Shown here one piece after another: positions 1 to 10,883 of a stretch of DNA of 64,000 nt. The first letter of the stretch is position 1. Every line of letters begins with the position of its first letter. A program made the position numbers and the translations under genes. This DNA is from Macrobrachium rosenbergii (lineage: Eukaryota; Arthropoda; Malacostraca; Decapoda; Palaemonidae). The stretch spans positions 38,443,070 to 38,507,069 of the forward strand of contig NC_089749.1 in assembly GCF_040412425.1 (NCBI RefSeq). Reading direction: 5' to 3'. The notes under the pieces were generated by a model. That model saw only the letters and a program-made list of their open reading frames with translations, was not told the DNA's origin and made no database searches.

Positions 1-165
1 CTCATGATGTTAATGCTAAGGTATATTTACCTATTGTTGATATTGTTTTGTTGACATGTTGTAAACATAATATCACTGGTTTATATTCTTTAAATAACCG
101 ATGTACTTCTTGGTGTAATCTGGTCTGTAGACCATTTATGTTTCATTGCATAATATAACTATTGA
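1..165 (-). pseudogene. Start of non-LTR retrotransposon ORF2 (endonuclease domain), cut by window edge
   Basis: Reading leftward from about 165, one frame gives the opening strand of an APE-type endonuclease: a NINGLQTR stretch followed by an EYKPVILCLQ stretch, matching the usual QWNxxGLxxx...PxxxCLQE start of ORF2 in Jockey/CR1-type elements. The Trp expected before NINGL is a stop codon (TGA for TGG), and the Glu expected after CLQ is not seen. It overlaps the end of ORF1 by a few codons, as is common in these elements. The rest of ORF2 would lie left of the window. Seen: the frame and motif. Inferred: the family. Confidence 0.55.
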
Positions 166-1733
166 AAATGTTTTCTTATAGCGGTCGAGTTTTACTCTCT
201 TTTTTGTATTATCAATTTGAATTTTTTCTAATAATTTACTCATGACATTCATTTGTGTTTCTTTATAATAAACTAAGTATTCTTTATAATATACTAAGTG
301 CTCAATGAACATGCACCCTTTTTCATGGTTACTCAAATCTGTGGTTTCTTTTTTTCTATACTTCATAAAATTTCTTATATTTGTTAAACCATCTTTTGTT
401 AAGTTTTTGTTATTATTGCACAATTCTACAAAACAATCATTACATCCGCAAGTGTTTTCATTTACATTCCTTGTTTCATTTGTTCTTGTACCAATTACTG
501 GTGATGGAGTAATCTCTTCTCCCTTGACATAATCATTGTTATCTTTAACTTCAGTGTTTTTGATATCTGTACCCATAGGTTTTACTACTATTTTAAGAGA
601 TAAAGGTATATTCTTAGTTTGTTTTTGTTCTTTCTTTATATCCTTTGTCTTTGGTTTAACCAATGTTGCTCTAATCATAGTTAGCTTTTTCGTTTTGGGT
701 GGTGTTCTCTCCAAAGGCCTTTTGTTATCATTAACTTCCACTCCATCACTCATCATCTTGTGCTATTTGCTACATTTCAAAAGAGTTGGATAAAATGCCC
801 GTTTCTTGGTTCTTTACCATTTTATTTTTTTTTCTGTAAAGCATTATTTTCTTCTTGAGATTTATTTGGCTGCAGTTTGTTACTTCTATCTATATGTATT
901 TTGATTCATTATTAGTTCTTGTTGTCAAGGCATATGTAAGTTTCTTAGCAGAATCTTGAATGTAAGTTTCTTAGCAGGATCTTGAATTCCTCTCACTTTC
1001 AATTCTAATTTAGCCTCTCTAATAGAAATTCCTATTCTTTCCTGTAGCATTTTCAATTTCATGTTGTACATGTTATACATGCATTCTTTGGATCTTGCAT
1101 GATGATTCTGCCCACAGTTTATACATTTTGGTTCGCTGCAATTCCATTGTGTGGCATGTTCTTCAAATCCACAATATGCACATGCAGGTTCGTTTCGACA
1201 ATATTTTTTTGCATCCCCATATTTACTACAGTTTTGACACTGTAGTGGCTTTGGGGCATAGGGCACTATTTCTCTGTTTTGACCGAAAACTTTTATTTTT
1301 GGGGGTAGATCTTGACCCTCAAATATTTTCATGATTTTTAACATTTTCTTATTTTTTTGTTTCCTCGGTATATTATATACCTCACAATCTTGGACTCTGG
1401 GATATCTTTTTTTAAGAGTCCAAGAGGATATTCTTTTTAGTTGGTTCGTCACTGTTCTCAGGGAGCACAATGGTACCCTGAATGCTGTTCATAGTGTCAT
1501 GTTTTTTTAATTTTTCCTTTTATATTATCTATCGTTGTTATAGACATATAGTCCTCAGACTGACTCTTTGTTGTGACTTCTATAAGCCACGTATTTTCTC
1601 TTATCTGTCTAAACGACATTTCCGTCGTTGAATATCTGTTTAACAGATAGTTTTCCAACTTTAGGGCTGAAATTTTCCATTCTGTTTCCAAGGTTAGAAA
1701 CCCTGACCAACTTCCACCCGAAAGAGGAGTCAA
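136..1733 (-). pseudogene. ORF1 (Gag-like, CCHC zinc-knuckle) of a non-LTR retrotransposon
   Basis: Three open stretches on the minus strand (1733-1497, 1470-925, 756-136) are collinear parts of one ORF1. The first has the N-terminal module starting MTPLSGGSWSGF. The middle carries three CCHC-like knuckles (CQNCSKYGDAKKYC, CAYCGFEEHATQWNC, CINCGQNHHARSKEC) typical of RNA-binding ORF1p of Jockey/CR1-like LINEs. The last is a charged linker and a Cys-rich tail (CGCNDCF). It is interrupted by stops near 1490-1400 and a shifted, stop-rich zone at 925-757. A 7-residue duplication (LVYYKEY repeated) sits at about 250-300. ORF1p would coat the element RNA. The ORF2 start follows directly at the left edge. 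The exact LINE clade is not certain. Confidence 0.8.
935..986. repeat. 26-bp tandem duplication inside the LINE ORF1 remnant
   Basis: The 26-base unit beginning TGTAAGTTTCTTAGCAG occurs twice in a row (935-960 and 961-986) with one mismatch. It lies at the point where the ORF1 frame breaks, so it is probably a post-insertion slippage duplication. Confidence 0.85.
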
Positions 1734-1811
1734 AGTGAATCAAGGTTGGTCAAGACGATATTTACTTCTTTTGGGTTTGTTTTGTACTGGAGTATAAGGT
1801 TCCAGTGTAAA

Positions 1812-2149
1812 GGGATTTTGACAAAGGAAAAATCTATTTCTGAGGGAGGCCCCGTGTCACCCGGTGAAATTCCATTCTAACTTGAATTTCTAGGTATAAA
1901 TATTGCTAAATATACCAGAGAAAAAAAGCTTTCAGGAATGCTGGAGTTACTACCCCAGATCGATCCCTTTCTAATGAAGACATCGGTATAACCAGGGTGA
2001 GTGAAAGAATCACAACCACAGAGCCACACTCGATAGACATCCCCATGTCAAGATCCCGGAAAGAGCGGAGGGGCCGCACCAGCTCCACACGCTCACCCGC
2101 CCGCCAAGCAGCGACTCCAGCGCCATCTGAACTCATTCCAGACTAGCAC
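1812..2149 (-). repeat. DIRS copy 0 right inverted terminal repeat
   Basis: Starts GGGATTTTGACAAAGG and continues through the landmarks GTGTCACCCGGTGAAATTCC, TTTCTAGGTATA, ATACCAGAGAAA and TTACTACCCCAGATCGA, all shared in reverse complement with the right ITRs of copies A, C and D and in direct orientation with the left ITRs of C and E. The inner edge is taken at the TAGCAC landmark. Confidence 0.85.
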
Positions 2150-2198
2150 CACCCCAGGCTTGGCATGAGCAAGTAGGGGGGAAAGCAGCTCCTGGGAG

Positions 2199-2288
2199 GG
2201 TCACGGGTGACACGGGGCCTCCCTCAGAAATAGATTTTTCCTTTGTCAAAATCCCTTTTCTGAGCTCAGCCCGTGTCACCCGGTGAAA
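2199..2288 (-). repeat. DIRS copy 0 internal complementary region (ICR)
   Basis: About 90 bases that equal the outer end of a right ITR joined to the outer end of a left ITR: ...CCTTTGTCAAAATCCC then TTTTCTGAGCTCAGCCC.... The join is near 2255-2258. In DIRS1 elements this block serves as the template that lets the linear RNA be completed into a circle. Confidence 0.85.
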
Positions 2289-2807
2289 CAGTGACAGAGA
2301 ATCATGCCAAGACTGCAAAGCTACAACAGAAAAAAAAGGTGATCAGAACAAAAACACACGCTATGAAAAATAGATTTAATTATGATATCTCATCAAGGAA
2401 AATTAGATTTAATAACAGGTAGTACGGGTGGAAACAAAAACACACCCAATTGTATAAAGACACAATGAATATGTAAACTTAAGTCTAAGAACAAAGTGGA
2501 ATTATAAAATTACAATGTAATTAGGGGTGGAATAAAAGACCCCTCAACATAATAGTATAAACATGTAAATACAAACTTAAATCTAAGAACAATGAGATAT
2601 ACAAAGTCAGAATTGAGGTACATGGTGAAATTCCAAAACAGCTCCAGTATTTCTATGTTAATAAACTCACAGCATATCAAAATCCAAGAAAAGACTTTCA
2701 ATAACCAGGGTAATACTAGCATCAATTATGAGGAGCAAGGCAGTGAGGAAGATTGATCCAGAAAGGAAGGCAGAGAAATAAATGAGGCACTACCAAGGAA
2801 ACATAGG

Positions 2808-2918
2808 AAAGATCTCTCCTTATCAAAACCCGGAACAGAGCGGTGTTACAGCCCCTACACTCAACACCAGCCACTGTAGAAAATTTCAGGCCACCTACCT
2901 CATTCCATTTTCTAGCAC
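2808..2918 (+). repeat. DIRS copy A left ITR, inner fragment
   Basis: The GATCTCTCC...AAAACCCGGAACAGAGCG...TTACAGCCCCTACACTCA stretch and the TACCTCATTCCATTTTCTAG end match the inner third of the copy C left ITR (22400-22516). The outer two thirds are absent. Confidence 0.8.
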
Positions 2919-4686
2919 GTGATAATTATCTTTTGATTTGTGTGCTCGTATACTTTTGTGAAGTTTTTCAAAAATTTCATGAAAAATAATTAGTAGCTTT
3001 ACTATCTCCAAGTTAAGTCTATGAATAGGGACTTTTCGTTTGTTATTTGCTGTTTTGGTCTTATTTTATATACATATTTTGAGATCTTATAGCATTCAAT
3101 GAAAGAGTCCCCGCCACCCATTTCCCTGATAAAAGAGGACCCCATCAGTTTCCTGCTGTTGGAGTTCTCATTGTCGTTATAGACTTTAATATATATTTTG
3201 CCCTGGACTCCTCCTGGCGGGGAAGAGGCACCACCCTTTGGGGACCACCTGTAAACATAGGGCCTACATTTTTAGGTGATGAACCTATGATCCAGGTTCC
3301 CCTTCTCCAGGTGGAGGAAATCAACATTTATTTTAGTCTGATCATTAGGCTATTTTTATTTTTTCACCTGAAGATAGTGCTCAGAAACAAGGTTTTTTAA
3401 CAGATCCAGATAAGAGCATTGTGAGTTATCAGTATCAGATCTAATTTTAGAACATCGTTGAGGAACCAGGTAACAGAATGAGCACATTTTTATTTCTCAA
3501 TTTTGGTGTGATGGTTTTGGAGGAGAGGTTATTGCTTCCATAAGGTCGATTTTCGGCGTGGAAGTCCAGGATTTTGAGAGAAGGAAAATCTATTTCTGGA
3601 GAGGGGCCGTTTTTGGTGGGCAGAGTGAGTCCATTCAGTTCTTCTTCCTAGGTTAGGGGAATACCAGAGAAAGCTTGAAATTTGGATGTTCTCCTCTAGG
3701 CTAGCCTTCTTGCCCCCTTCTAGATGGAGTTGGTTCTGGCAAAGGGTTCTCTCCTTGTTGGTTCCTCCTCCCCTCTATAGAGATTCCTTTTTCAAAATCC
3801 CAAGGTTAGGTCCCTATTAGGCTGTGCCTGCACTAGGCAGGAGTCGGGCATCAAGGCAACACTAGCCCTTTCCAGTAGTAGGCCACCCCTCCTATCACAG
3901 TTCCCAGTTCATTCTTGGAGTGGTGAGAAGTGCAGTTGAGCAGGTTATAGTTTTCCCCATCTCCTGTAGATTTTTCCTTAGTCAAAATTCTTTTCTACTC
4001 CACCCCTCCCCCTCCAGCTTTGCTAACAGAGAAATAAACATAGATGGCGTTTTCTAGTTAAAGGGACTTAAATAGATTTGTTGTAGAGGATTCGCTACCC
4101 TGAACATCCAGTCCTCTATCGCTTCATGTAATGAAAGTAATGTCACTTGTGGTCAACGTGTCTAACATTATGAGCTTAGAATAGCACCTGAATAGGCTTG
4201 TATTATTTTTTGCTTCCAGTTTATAGTTAAAGACCCAATGACATCTGCCCACCTTGTTTTAAAGGAGAGTAGTGAAGAAGGATTTATTTATTTATAAAAG
4301 CCTGCAAAGAGAAAACTGGTCTCAGAAGTAGACCTTTAAAATCATTAGTTTATGTTATTATGATGACCATTTAAATATGAGGATTTTTGTTATCTTCGAA
4401 GTACTTAGGGTGAGTTTTACAACATGAGTCCTGAAGAGGGGTTCCAAACTGATTGGTTCCACCAGTTAAAATTACAGGCAAAACTGGCAAGTTCCTGTTG
4501 TCTCAGGCTTCCATTCCAGGAGTATAACAGTCTGGTAGTCTTGATTAAAAATTTTGTACTTTTTAGAGCATTGGAAAGATAATTAAAAGGTATTTTTGTC
4601 CACCGGAGTAACTCCGCTACATTGAAATTCAAAGACCAGGAAACTTTTAGATGTGGAGTGGTAGGTACATGTTCTTTTTCGAACAC
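2919..4686 (+). other. DIRS copy A 5' leader, mostly predicted intron 1
   Basis: No sustained reading frame. It aligns in order with the copy C leader: CTATCTCCAAGTTAAG at ~3000, a GAGATCTTATAG tract at ~3080, CCTGGCGGGGAAGAGG near 3220, and the GGCAGGAGTCGGGCATC tract at ~3837, which is found again at 23452. In copy C the segment lies between a putative short first exon and the Cys/His exon, so it reads best as a long 5' intron or untranslated leader. The CTATTTCTGG...GGGCCG tract at 3590-3610 resembles an ITR end but is too short to call. Confidence 0.6.
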
Positions 4687-4852
4687 AGACAGACTGAAAG
4701 CTGTGAGGAGCCTGTGAGTCTGGTTCCAACAAACCACGGTCACTCGAGTGCCGGACCCACGCTGGTTGTGCGGTCCAGACGACCTGGTAGTCTGGCAAAC
4801 GATGGTTGAAGAGGTTTGTTTACTTAACTGCAGAACCATCCAGGATGAGTTG
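4687..4852 (+). pseudogene. DIRS copy A Cys/His-rich leader exon, degraded
   Basis: Lies between an acceptor-like CGAACACAG and a donor-like GAGTTG|GTAGGA and aligns with the clearer exons of copies B (15813-15644), C and E. The GCTGTGAGGAGCCTG, CGGACCCACGCTGGTTGTGCGGTCC and GACGACCTGGTAGTCTGG blocks survive but are out of frame with each other, so the module is no longer encoded. The role in intact elements is unknown; the Cys/His pattern suggests a zinc-binding domain. Confidence 0.5.
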
Positions 4853-4955
4853 GTAGGACAATCTTAACTGATTTTATGCTCCTCATTTTGAATTTTGTTT
4901 ATGTGGACCGGACTGTTTTTTCACTCCTCCTGGCTAATTCTTGGCTTTCTTTCAG

Positions 4956-7040
4956 GACGGACAGTCCTCTAAGACATCAGAGTTTGGGGGCTGGGCCTAG
5001 GTGGCTGGGTTTTGGAAGGAATGTTAGTTTGGGAAGCTGAATTGGGTTGGAAACAGACTCTACTTCCAGGCCCAGGAAAAAGGTCAGTGCCAGAAGATCT
5101 TGCCACCCCCATCATCCAGCAGATCCGGGATGGACCCAGCCACCCCAAGTGGGATTCTTTATTCAGAAGTGTCAGAGCACGTGACCTTTGGACCCCTCGA
5201 ACCAATGGCTATTGAACAGGACCTTCTGTTGGTTATGGAGAAGAATGAAGGTAACCTGAACGGGCAGGGTCCAAAACCACCTGTTTATTCCCCAGCGCAC
5301 TTCATTGTCTTCTGTTCAGAACCAGGTAAAAGGAAGTCTTCCTCCTTGGGTGATAGGGCTCCAGGCAGACTATCCCTCCAAAGTTGAAGTTGAAGACTTC
5401 GGAAGGCGAAGGGCTATAAGTACCCGTCCATTCCAAAAAGCATCACCTTTCCCCGTCAGAGAGCTAAGGTCTCAGCACCTGAGGCCGGGGAGCAAGTCTG
5501 GAGTTCCTCCGGCAAAGCGCGAGTAAGAGGGCATCAAGGCCGAGGCCACTATTCAAGTAGGAGAATCAGAAAGAAATGTTCCTGTTCTCCGAGGACCAAT
5601 GACAAGTTTAACCAAATGTCCGAAAAGTTTGCCACATACGACAATAAGATCTCTGAGAAGTTTGCCGCCATGACAACAAACTGGGAAAAAGAACCCACCC
5701 CCAGCTGAACCCCAGTATGTCATTCCTGAGATGATGAAATGATAAGATCCTGGCAACCCCTGGCGTTTTCGCCCTCCGGGCCATCCAACATGATGGCAAA
5801 CTGACCATTGAAGGTCTTACCCACGAGAATCGGTTGGAGGAGTTGGAGTTCTTCCCCCCGATCTTTTGCCCCCAAATCCAGGAAGTAAGGTTGACAGAGA
5901 AGCTTGGATACGTTCGGATAAGGTTCCCAGGGAGACTGTCATCATCTCCAGGGATAGCCCAAGCTCGAGCTCGTCTCTCCCGGTAGTGCAAACTGGACGG
6001 AGTGGCAGGCAGACAACACAAAGTTGACTCCTTTCAAGGGCAGCTTTACTATGTTTGCCCTGGGAGATCCCAAGAAGGGACTAGGACTGTTTAAACAAAG
6101 TCAACCTGGCTAGGCCCGAAAGCGTGCTTTGACGGTAATCCGTTACCACAGCTAAGGGAAACAGACCCCACTTCCTGGTGTTCCCGGGAAGTGACGAGTT
6201 CTGGATGAATATGCTCTGGTCCACCTTCACGGTCGAAAAATTAGACCCAGTCTGTGCTTCCTCACAGTTTGGCAGACGAGGAACTCCCTGAAGCTGCCGG
6301 AATCTTTGCTAAAGGCAGAGTTTGATGCCCGGACTAAGCTAGCCTGGTCCCTGAACTCCGTCTGCCTCACAGAAGCCACTGCCGTCTCCTGCGCAGACGA
6401 GCCCTTTTTCCAGGTCTTAGCTAAGTCCCTGAAAGCTGGCTTTCAGTCTGACCTATTTGAGAATTCATCATGGCCAGACTGGAATGTAGGAAGTTCGTCT
6501 TCCCAAACGCTTTCTATCCGTCACGAGCCTGCAACAAGCTCCTATGATAAAGAGCTCGATCTGGGGACCAAACCTCTTCCCAGAAGAAGAGGTTTCCTTA
6601 ATGTTATTCGGAGGCTAAGGGCCAAAGAAAACCCTCGCTGGGGCATCCCCACCTCAAACGCAAGACCCCTGAATCTGGCGGTCCCCAGACGAGAGGAGGC
6701 AAGGGCTGAGGAGACATAAAAGGCCCCACCAGCAGACGGTGGAGTTCAAGAGAGCCCCAGTCTAGGGGCAGAGACCTGAACAGCCTCCACCAAAAGCTCT
6801 CCCCCAACAAGGGGTGCTGGTCCAACCAGCTCATTCCCTTGCTTGCCCTCGGATGTTAGGCAGGTCCCAGCACAACCCCACCTACGAGGGCTCAGGGTTA
6901 GACACGGCCTTAACAGAATTGGAGGGGGGGAAGAGGCAGGGCCCTCACAGAGGATGGGCGAACACCACCCCAACCTGGGAAAACCTGGACGTCCAGGAAC
7001 AAACCGCTCCCTCCCACTTTCAAAACACAGGTAGGTGGTC
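4956..7040 (+). pseudogene. DIRS copy A Gag-like ORF1
   Basis: Begins after a TTTCTTTCAG acceptor at 4955 in line with copies C and E. Recognisable parts in order: the ATPIIQQIRDG segment (~5101); a second acceptor CTGTTCAG at 5319; the NPWRF and LEELEFFP-type central region (5755-5875); the ENTKLTPFKG-type stretch (~6010); the AEFDARTKLAWSLNSVCLTEAT segment region (~6310); a charged tail (6600-6990). The protein would be the structural/RNA-binding component of the element. Frame changes at least every 200-400 bases rule out expression. It directly precedes the RT gene. Confidence 0.7.
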
Positions 7041-8880
7041 ACCTCTATTGGTTCAGGGACCAATGGACCTTCAGCCCTTGGGCACACAGTATAGTGAATA
7101 AAGGTCTGGGTTGGAGTTGGTTCAAGGAACCTCCTCCTGAACAAGTTTTACCAGCCACCCTCATCAATCCTACGGGATTATGTGGCAGAATTTTCAACAA
7201 GCGTTGCAATAAAGAAAGTAAGGCACCTAAAATTTCAAGGCAGGTTATTCACAGTTCCCAAAAAAAGACTCAGATCAGCAAAGAGTGATCCTGGATCTGT
7301 CAGCTGGCTAAATCTCTACATAAAATGACAAATTTCGCGTTATGCTTACAATAGCTCAGGTCCGGACTCTACTTAGCTGGGGCTCACCACCTCCATCCCG
7401 ATCTTTCAGACAGATGCCACTCGTTCTGACAGTCTGCGGAACTTCTCTCAGTTCCTCGGTTTCAGACCGAAGGAAGAATCAAGCCTACCTCCTTCAAGGT
7501 CAGGGTGCCTTCATGCTGGGGCCTAAAGGGAAGGCACCAGGGTATTCCCAAGACTGGCGGAAACGGAGAGTTCAACAACTCCGGTCCCGAAGGATATCCC
7601 TAACAGGTGATCCATTGACAATGATTGGATTAATTTGGGCACCAACAGTTCTGGAGTGGGAAGGCATGGACCATGAGTCATCAACTTCCTAGAATCGTTA
7701 GGTTTTCAACTGAACATAACAAAAGTCCCGCCTGACTCCGAAAAGAGGTTTCAAGTGGCTGGGCCTCCAGTGGGATTTGTCTGCTCACACATTATCCCTC
7801 CCACCTCCCAAGAGAAAGGAGATAGCATCTCTCACCAGAAAATTTCTCAAAATCAATCGCATCATGAGGATCACAAGAAAGGGTCCTTGGTCCCTTCAAT
7901 TTGCCTCAGTGACAGACCTGCTCTTTTTTTTTTTTTTCAAACACATAAACAGAGTGTGGCGGAGTCGGTAGACCAGGAATGTCAAGCTCAGATGACAAGG
8001 TCTCCTCCATCCTCGAAATCTTGAAAACAAGACTGTGGCCTTGGACCTCAGTCAAAAGGCCTCTCCAATCAGTTCCGCCTCAGTTTCCCCCTCCGGCACT
8101 AGTTGTTCACAGACGCTTCCTAAGCGGCTGGGGGATATTCGTCAAAACAAAAAGTACAGGGAACGTGGTTAACAATGTTTCAGCAGTTCCATATAAACAC
8201 CCTGGAAGGAGGTCTTTCTGAACTTTAAAGAAAATCCGACACCAACCGGATTCAATATCAGGTTGGTATTGACAGCACAGTGGTAGTTCATTGCATCAAC
8301 AGGAGCGGCTCCAAATCAGGTCGAGTAAACCAAGTAATGGTTGCTATCTTCTCCTGGCGAACAAGCACGGCTGGCACCTGTCAGCCACCCACCTTGCGGG
8401 GGGACGGAACGTGGTGGCGATATGATTCCCTGTCCAGAACGACTCCGTTGGAGACGGAGTGGTCCCTGGACACGGAATCTTTTAAATGGATTTGCCGCCA
8501 GGTTCCTGGTCTCCAAGTGGATCTGTTGAAACAGAAAGCAACGAGAAGCTCGCCTGTTATGTGGTTCGAAACCTGGACCCTCAGGCACATGCCACGGATG
8601 CAATGACAATAGATTGGAACAAATGGGAGAAAATTTACCTATTCCCTCCAATAAATTTAGCCTGTTGAAAGTATTACACAAACTCAGGACATTCAAAGGT
8701 CAACTAGCCCTAGTAGCCCCCTAAGGCGAAGAGCAATTGTTCCCTCTTCTTCAGGAACTGGGATTGCGGAGTCTTCGGATTCATCAAGCCCATACTGACC
8801 CAGACAGTACAAACCAAGACTGTGTCAGCTTCCTCAAGAATTCAGAATGCCCTAGCTTTATGGACTTTATAAAATTCGCA
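7030..8880 (+). pseudogene. DIRS copy A reverse transcriptase-RNase H-methyltransferase
   Basis: Collinear with the better copy C gene. The YW/RDQWTFSPW opening lies at ~7040, the RT body at 7150-7860 with the LSLPPPKRKEIASLT-type end, RNase H at ~8100-8430 (TDAS-equivalent at ~8110, IDSTVVVHCIN near 8268), and the Dam-like methyltransferase at ~8500-8870. The YLDD catalytic motif expected at about 7603-7625 is destroyed (the frame reads stop-SIDND), and a poly-T tract at 7924-7938 replaces part of the conserved LLLKAK segment. It copied element RNA into DNA when intact. Confidence 0.75.
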
Positions 8881-9790
8881 GCCCAAAAAGGAGCAAACAT
8901 TGACCCTGTCAACACTCTATTTCTTGTCAGATAAAAGAGATTCTACTCTTAGACAATATGATTCAGCAGTCAAAAAACTAGCCTCCTTCCAAAACAGCAT
9001 CTGAAGCCAAGGAATGACGACTAATTTAGGAGTCTCTTTCTTTAGATTTGTTTGAAAAAGGCCTTGCCCAGCCACTATTACCACAACCAAGTCAGCCCTG
9101 AAGAAAGGCATTCTGAACATGCTTTAAAATCGACCTTACAGACTCCTATTTTTCATCCATCCCCAGAGCAAAACCGTCTGAGAAAACGGGCTAACAGGAC
9201 GTGGTTTCTCAATGAGACATAAAAGCATCAGAGATAGATAACTTTCAATGCTCTTATCAGTTTGATCTGTTAAGGAAAACCTTATTGAACTGATTAGCTT
9301 GGCCTCATGTGCTAGAATCTCAGAGCTGAAAGCTCTCACTAGGGGTGATCATTTTGTGAACTTCCTCCTTCGGTGGGGAGAGGTCCTCCTTTCCCCTGAT
9401 CCCTAAATTCTTAGCCAAAAATAAGACCCACAAGACAGGTGGTCTCCTTGGAAGGTGGTGCCCCTTCCACAAGACCAGTCTTTATGTCCAGTTCATACAC
9501 TTAAATCTGGCCTTTTAAGAACCCACACAGTAAGAGGTCCTCTTTTATCAGGGAGAAAGGTGGTACTCTATCACTGAATGGTATAAGACAACAAATTCTG
9601 TATTTTATTAAACAAGCCAACCCAGATTCAGGGGTAAGGTTCATGATATTCGAGCAGTTGCTACTTCCATTAATTACTTTCATAATATGGATTTCTCAGA
9701 CAAGACTAAAATACGGGTTGGAAATCACCTCTAGTGTTTAAACGCCACTATTTAAAGGAGTGTGAACAGCCCTGAAATTTTCTACCATAG
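8800..9790 (+). pseudogene. DIRS copy A tyrosine recombinase
   Basis: Aligns with the copy C recombinase. Box I arginine survives in ARISELKALTRG (~9310-9345; the usual Gly before it is Cys). The box II HDIRA survives at ~9642-9656 and the catalytic Tyr in the KRHYL motif at 9749-9751. Frames are broken by indels near 9010, 9230 and 9700. The enzyme would integrate the circular DNA intermediate without target-site duplication. Confidence 0.75.
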
Positions 9791-10396
9791 CTCCAGGGAA
9801 GTGTCATCTCCCCACCTTAACCAATCATATCCTTATCCTCCTTTCCCCCACCCGCCTGCCTCATTTGCTTCTCTGCTTGTCCTCCTGGTTGATTAAACCT
9901 CACTGCCTTGCTCCTCATATTGATATAATTTGTCTCTGTTAACTGGAAACTGTAATCTGACATGTTAACATGGTGTTTTCGGTAAAAGAAGGGTACTGGG
10001 CGGTTTTTGGGGAGAGCACCATGTCCCCAGATGTGTGTATACACTGAAGGTTTGAACTACTGTTTGGTTGATCTCTTATGTGTAAAGCTTAAGTTTCCAG
10101 CTGTGTAGTTTTAAGAACATTAGCCTAATTTGAAATTGTGACACATTGAGAGGGTCCAATTTCGTGTAATTTTGTCAAAAAACTTTAAACAAAGGGGCAC
10201 CAGACATAAAACCGTCATGTGCTGGGACCTCCCCTTGTCTTTCTAGTCTTAAGTCTTTGATGTGCCTTAGGTTTAGTAATTTTTTCTCACATGTAAGAGA
10301 TTCCTCATTAAAACTGCTTTAAGTGATTTATGTGTTTTTTCTTCAGATTACCCAGTTTCCTCGTAGTTTGCAGGCTTGGCATGATTCTCAAAAAAA
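9791..10396 (+). other. DIRS copy A 3' UTR
   Basis: Follows the recombinase stop region. It shares GTGTCATCTCCCCACCTTAA, TGCCTTGCTCCTCATATTGA and AAACTGTAATCTGACATG with the copy C 3' UTR in the same order. No coding frame is supported. Confidence 0.7.
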
Positions 10397-10482
10397 ATTT
10401 CACCGGCTGATACGGGACTGGAAAAAAAAAATTTTGACAAAGGAAAATCTATTTCTGAGGAAGGCCCGTGTCACCCGGTGAG
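10397..10482 (+). repeat. DIRS copy A ICR
   Basis: TTTCACCGGCTGATACGGGACTGG joined through an A-rich run to ATTTTGACAAAGGAAAATCTATTTCTGAGGAAGG and TGTCACCCGGTGA: reverse complement of left end fused to that of right end. The junction core is smeared into poly-A, so some bases have been lost. Confidence 0.8.
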
Positions 10483-10552
10483 GGACCCCTGACTCCAGTT
10501 AAATGGCTCCCCCAATTTTTTTTCTTCCACATGCCAAGTCTGGGGTTAAATG

Positions 10553-10883
10553 TAGCATGAAAACAAAGGTGGCGCTGGTAACAGTACCAATGTCCTGGCG
10601 GGTGTTGAGTGTAGGGGCTGTAACGGCTCACCGCTCTGTTAATGGGGTTTTGATAAGGAGAGATCTTTCGAGTATGTTTCGTGGTAGTGGTAACAACACC
10701 CCTTCCTTATAAGCCTTCCTAGAAGACGATTTCGACTGGGGGTAGTAACCCCAGCTTTCCTGAAAACATTTCTCTGGTATATCTAGCATTTTATACCTAG
10801 AAATTCGTGCTGTAATGGAATTTCACCGGGTGGGACACGGGACCTTAAACTCACCATAATAAGATTTTCTTTGTCAAAATCCC
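10553..10883 (+). repeat. DIRS copy A right ITR
   Basis: Runs from the GTGGCGCTGG landmark through GGGGCTGTAACGGCTCACCGCTC, GGTAGTAACCCCAGCTTTCC, CTCTGGTATATCTAGCA and TTTCACCGGGTG to TTTGTCAAAATCCC. It is the inverse of the copy C left ITR with internal indels (the GACGTC/GACG segment is altered around 10690-10730). Confidence 0.85.

Larger units (their letters stand above)
1812..2807 (-). mobile_element. DIRS copy 0: 3' end only (right ITR, ICR, 3' UTR), minus strand
   Basis: Reading right to left this is the terminal ~1 kb of a DIRS1-like element: 3' UTR (2807-2289), internal complementary region (2288-2199), spacer, then right ITR (2149-1812) ending in AAAATCCC. The same order is found at 29.4-30.5 kb in copy C. 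It stops abruptly at 2807 where the left ITR of copy A begins in the opposite orientation. Its 3' UTR overlaps, rather than continues, the 3' UTR of copy B (both hold the ATGAGGAGCAAGGCAGTGAG segment, at ~2728 and ~11029), so it is more likely a separate element than the displaced end of B. Confidence 0.8.
2808..10883 (+). mobile_element. DIRS copy A, DIRS1-like tyrosine-recombinase retrotransposon (5' ITR truncated)
   Basis: About 8.1 kb. Order: partial left ITR (2808-2918), leader (2919-4686), degraded Cys/His exon, gag-like gene, RT-RNase H-methyltransferase, tyrosine recombinase, 3' UTR, ICR (10397-10482) and complete right ITR ending AAAATCCC at 10883. It is alignable throughout with copy C, including the leader, so the two are one subfamily. 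The outer ~200 bases of the left ITR are missing where it abuts copy 0. The right end is intact and sits directly against the 3' UTR of copy B. Frameshifts in every gene make it inactive. Confidence 0.85.

Noticed and set aside
1812..2262. Apparent ~430-480-bp MITE with ~45-bp terminal inverted repeats (also 10440-10883, 30077-30523, 48781-49227)
   Set aside because: The two 'inverted ends' are the ICR half and the right ITR end of DIRS elements. Each sits at the same distance downstream of a recombinase gene (or of its 3' UTR) and the other ICR half lies just outside, so they are not independent MITEs.
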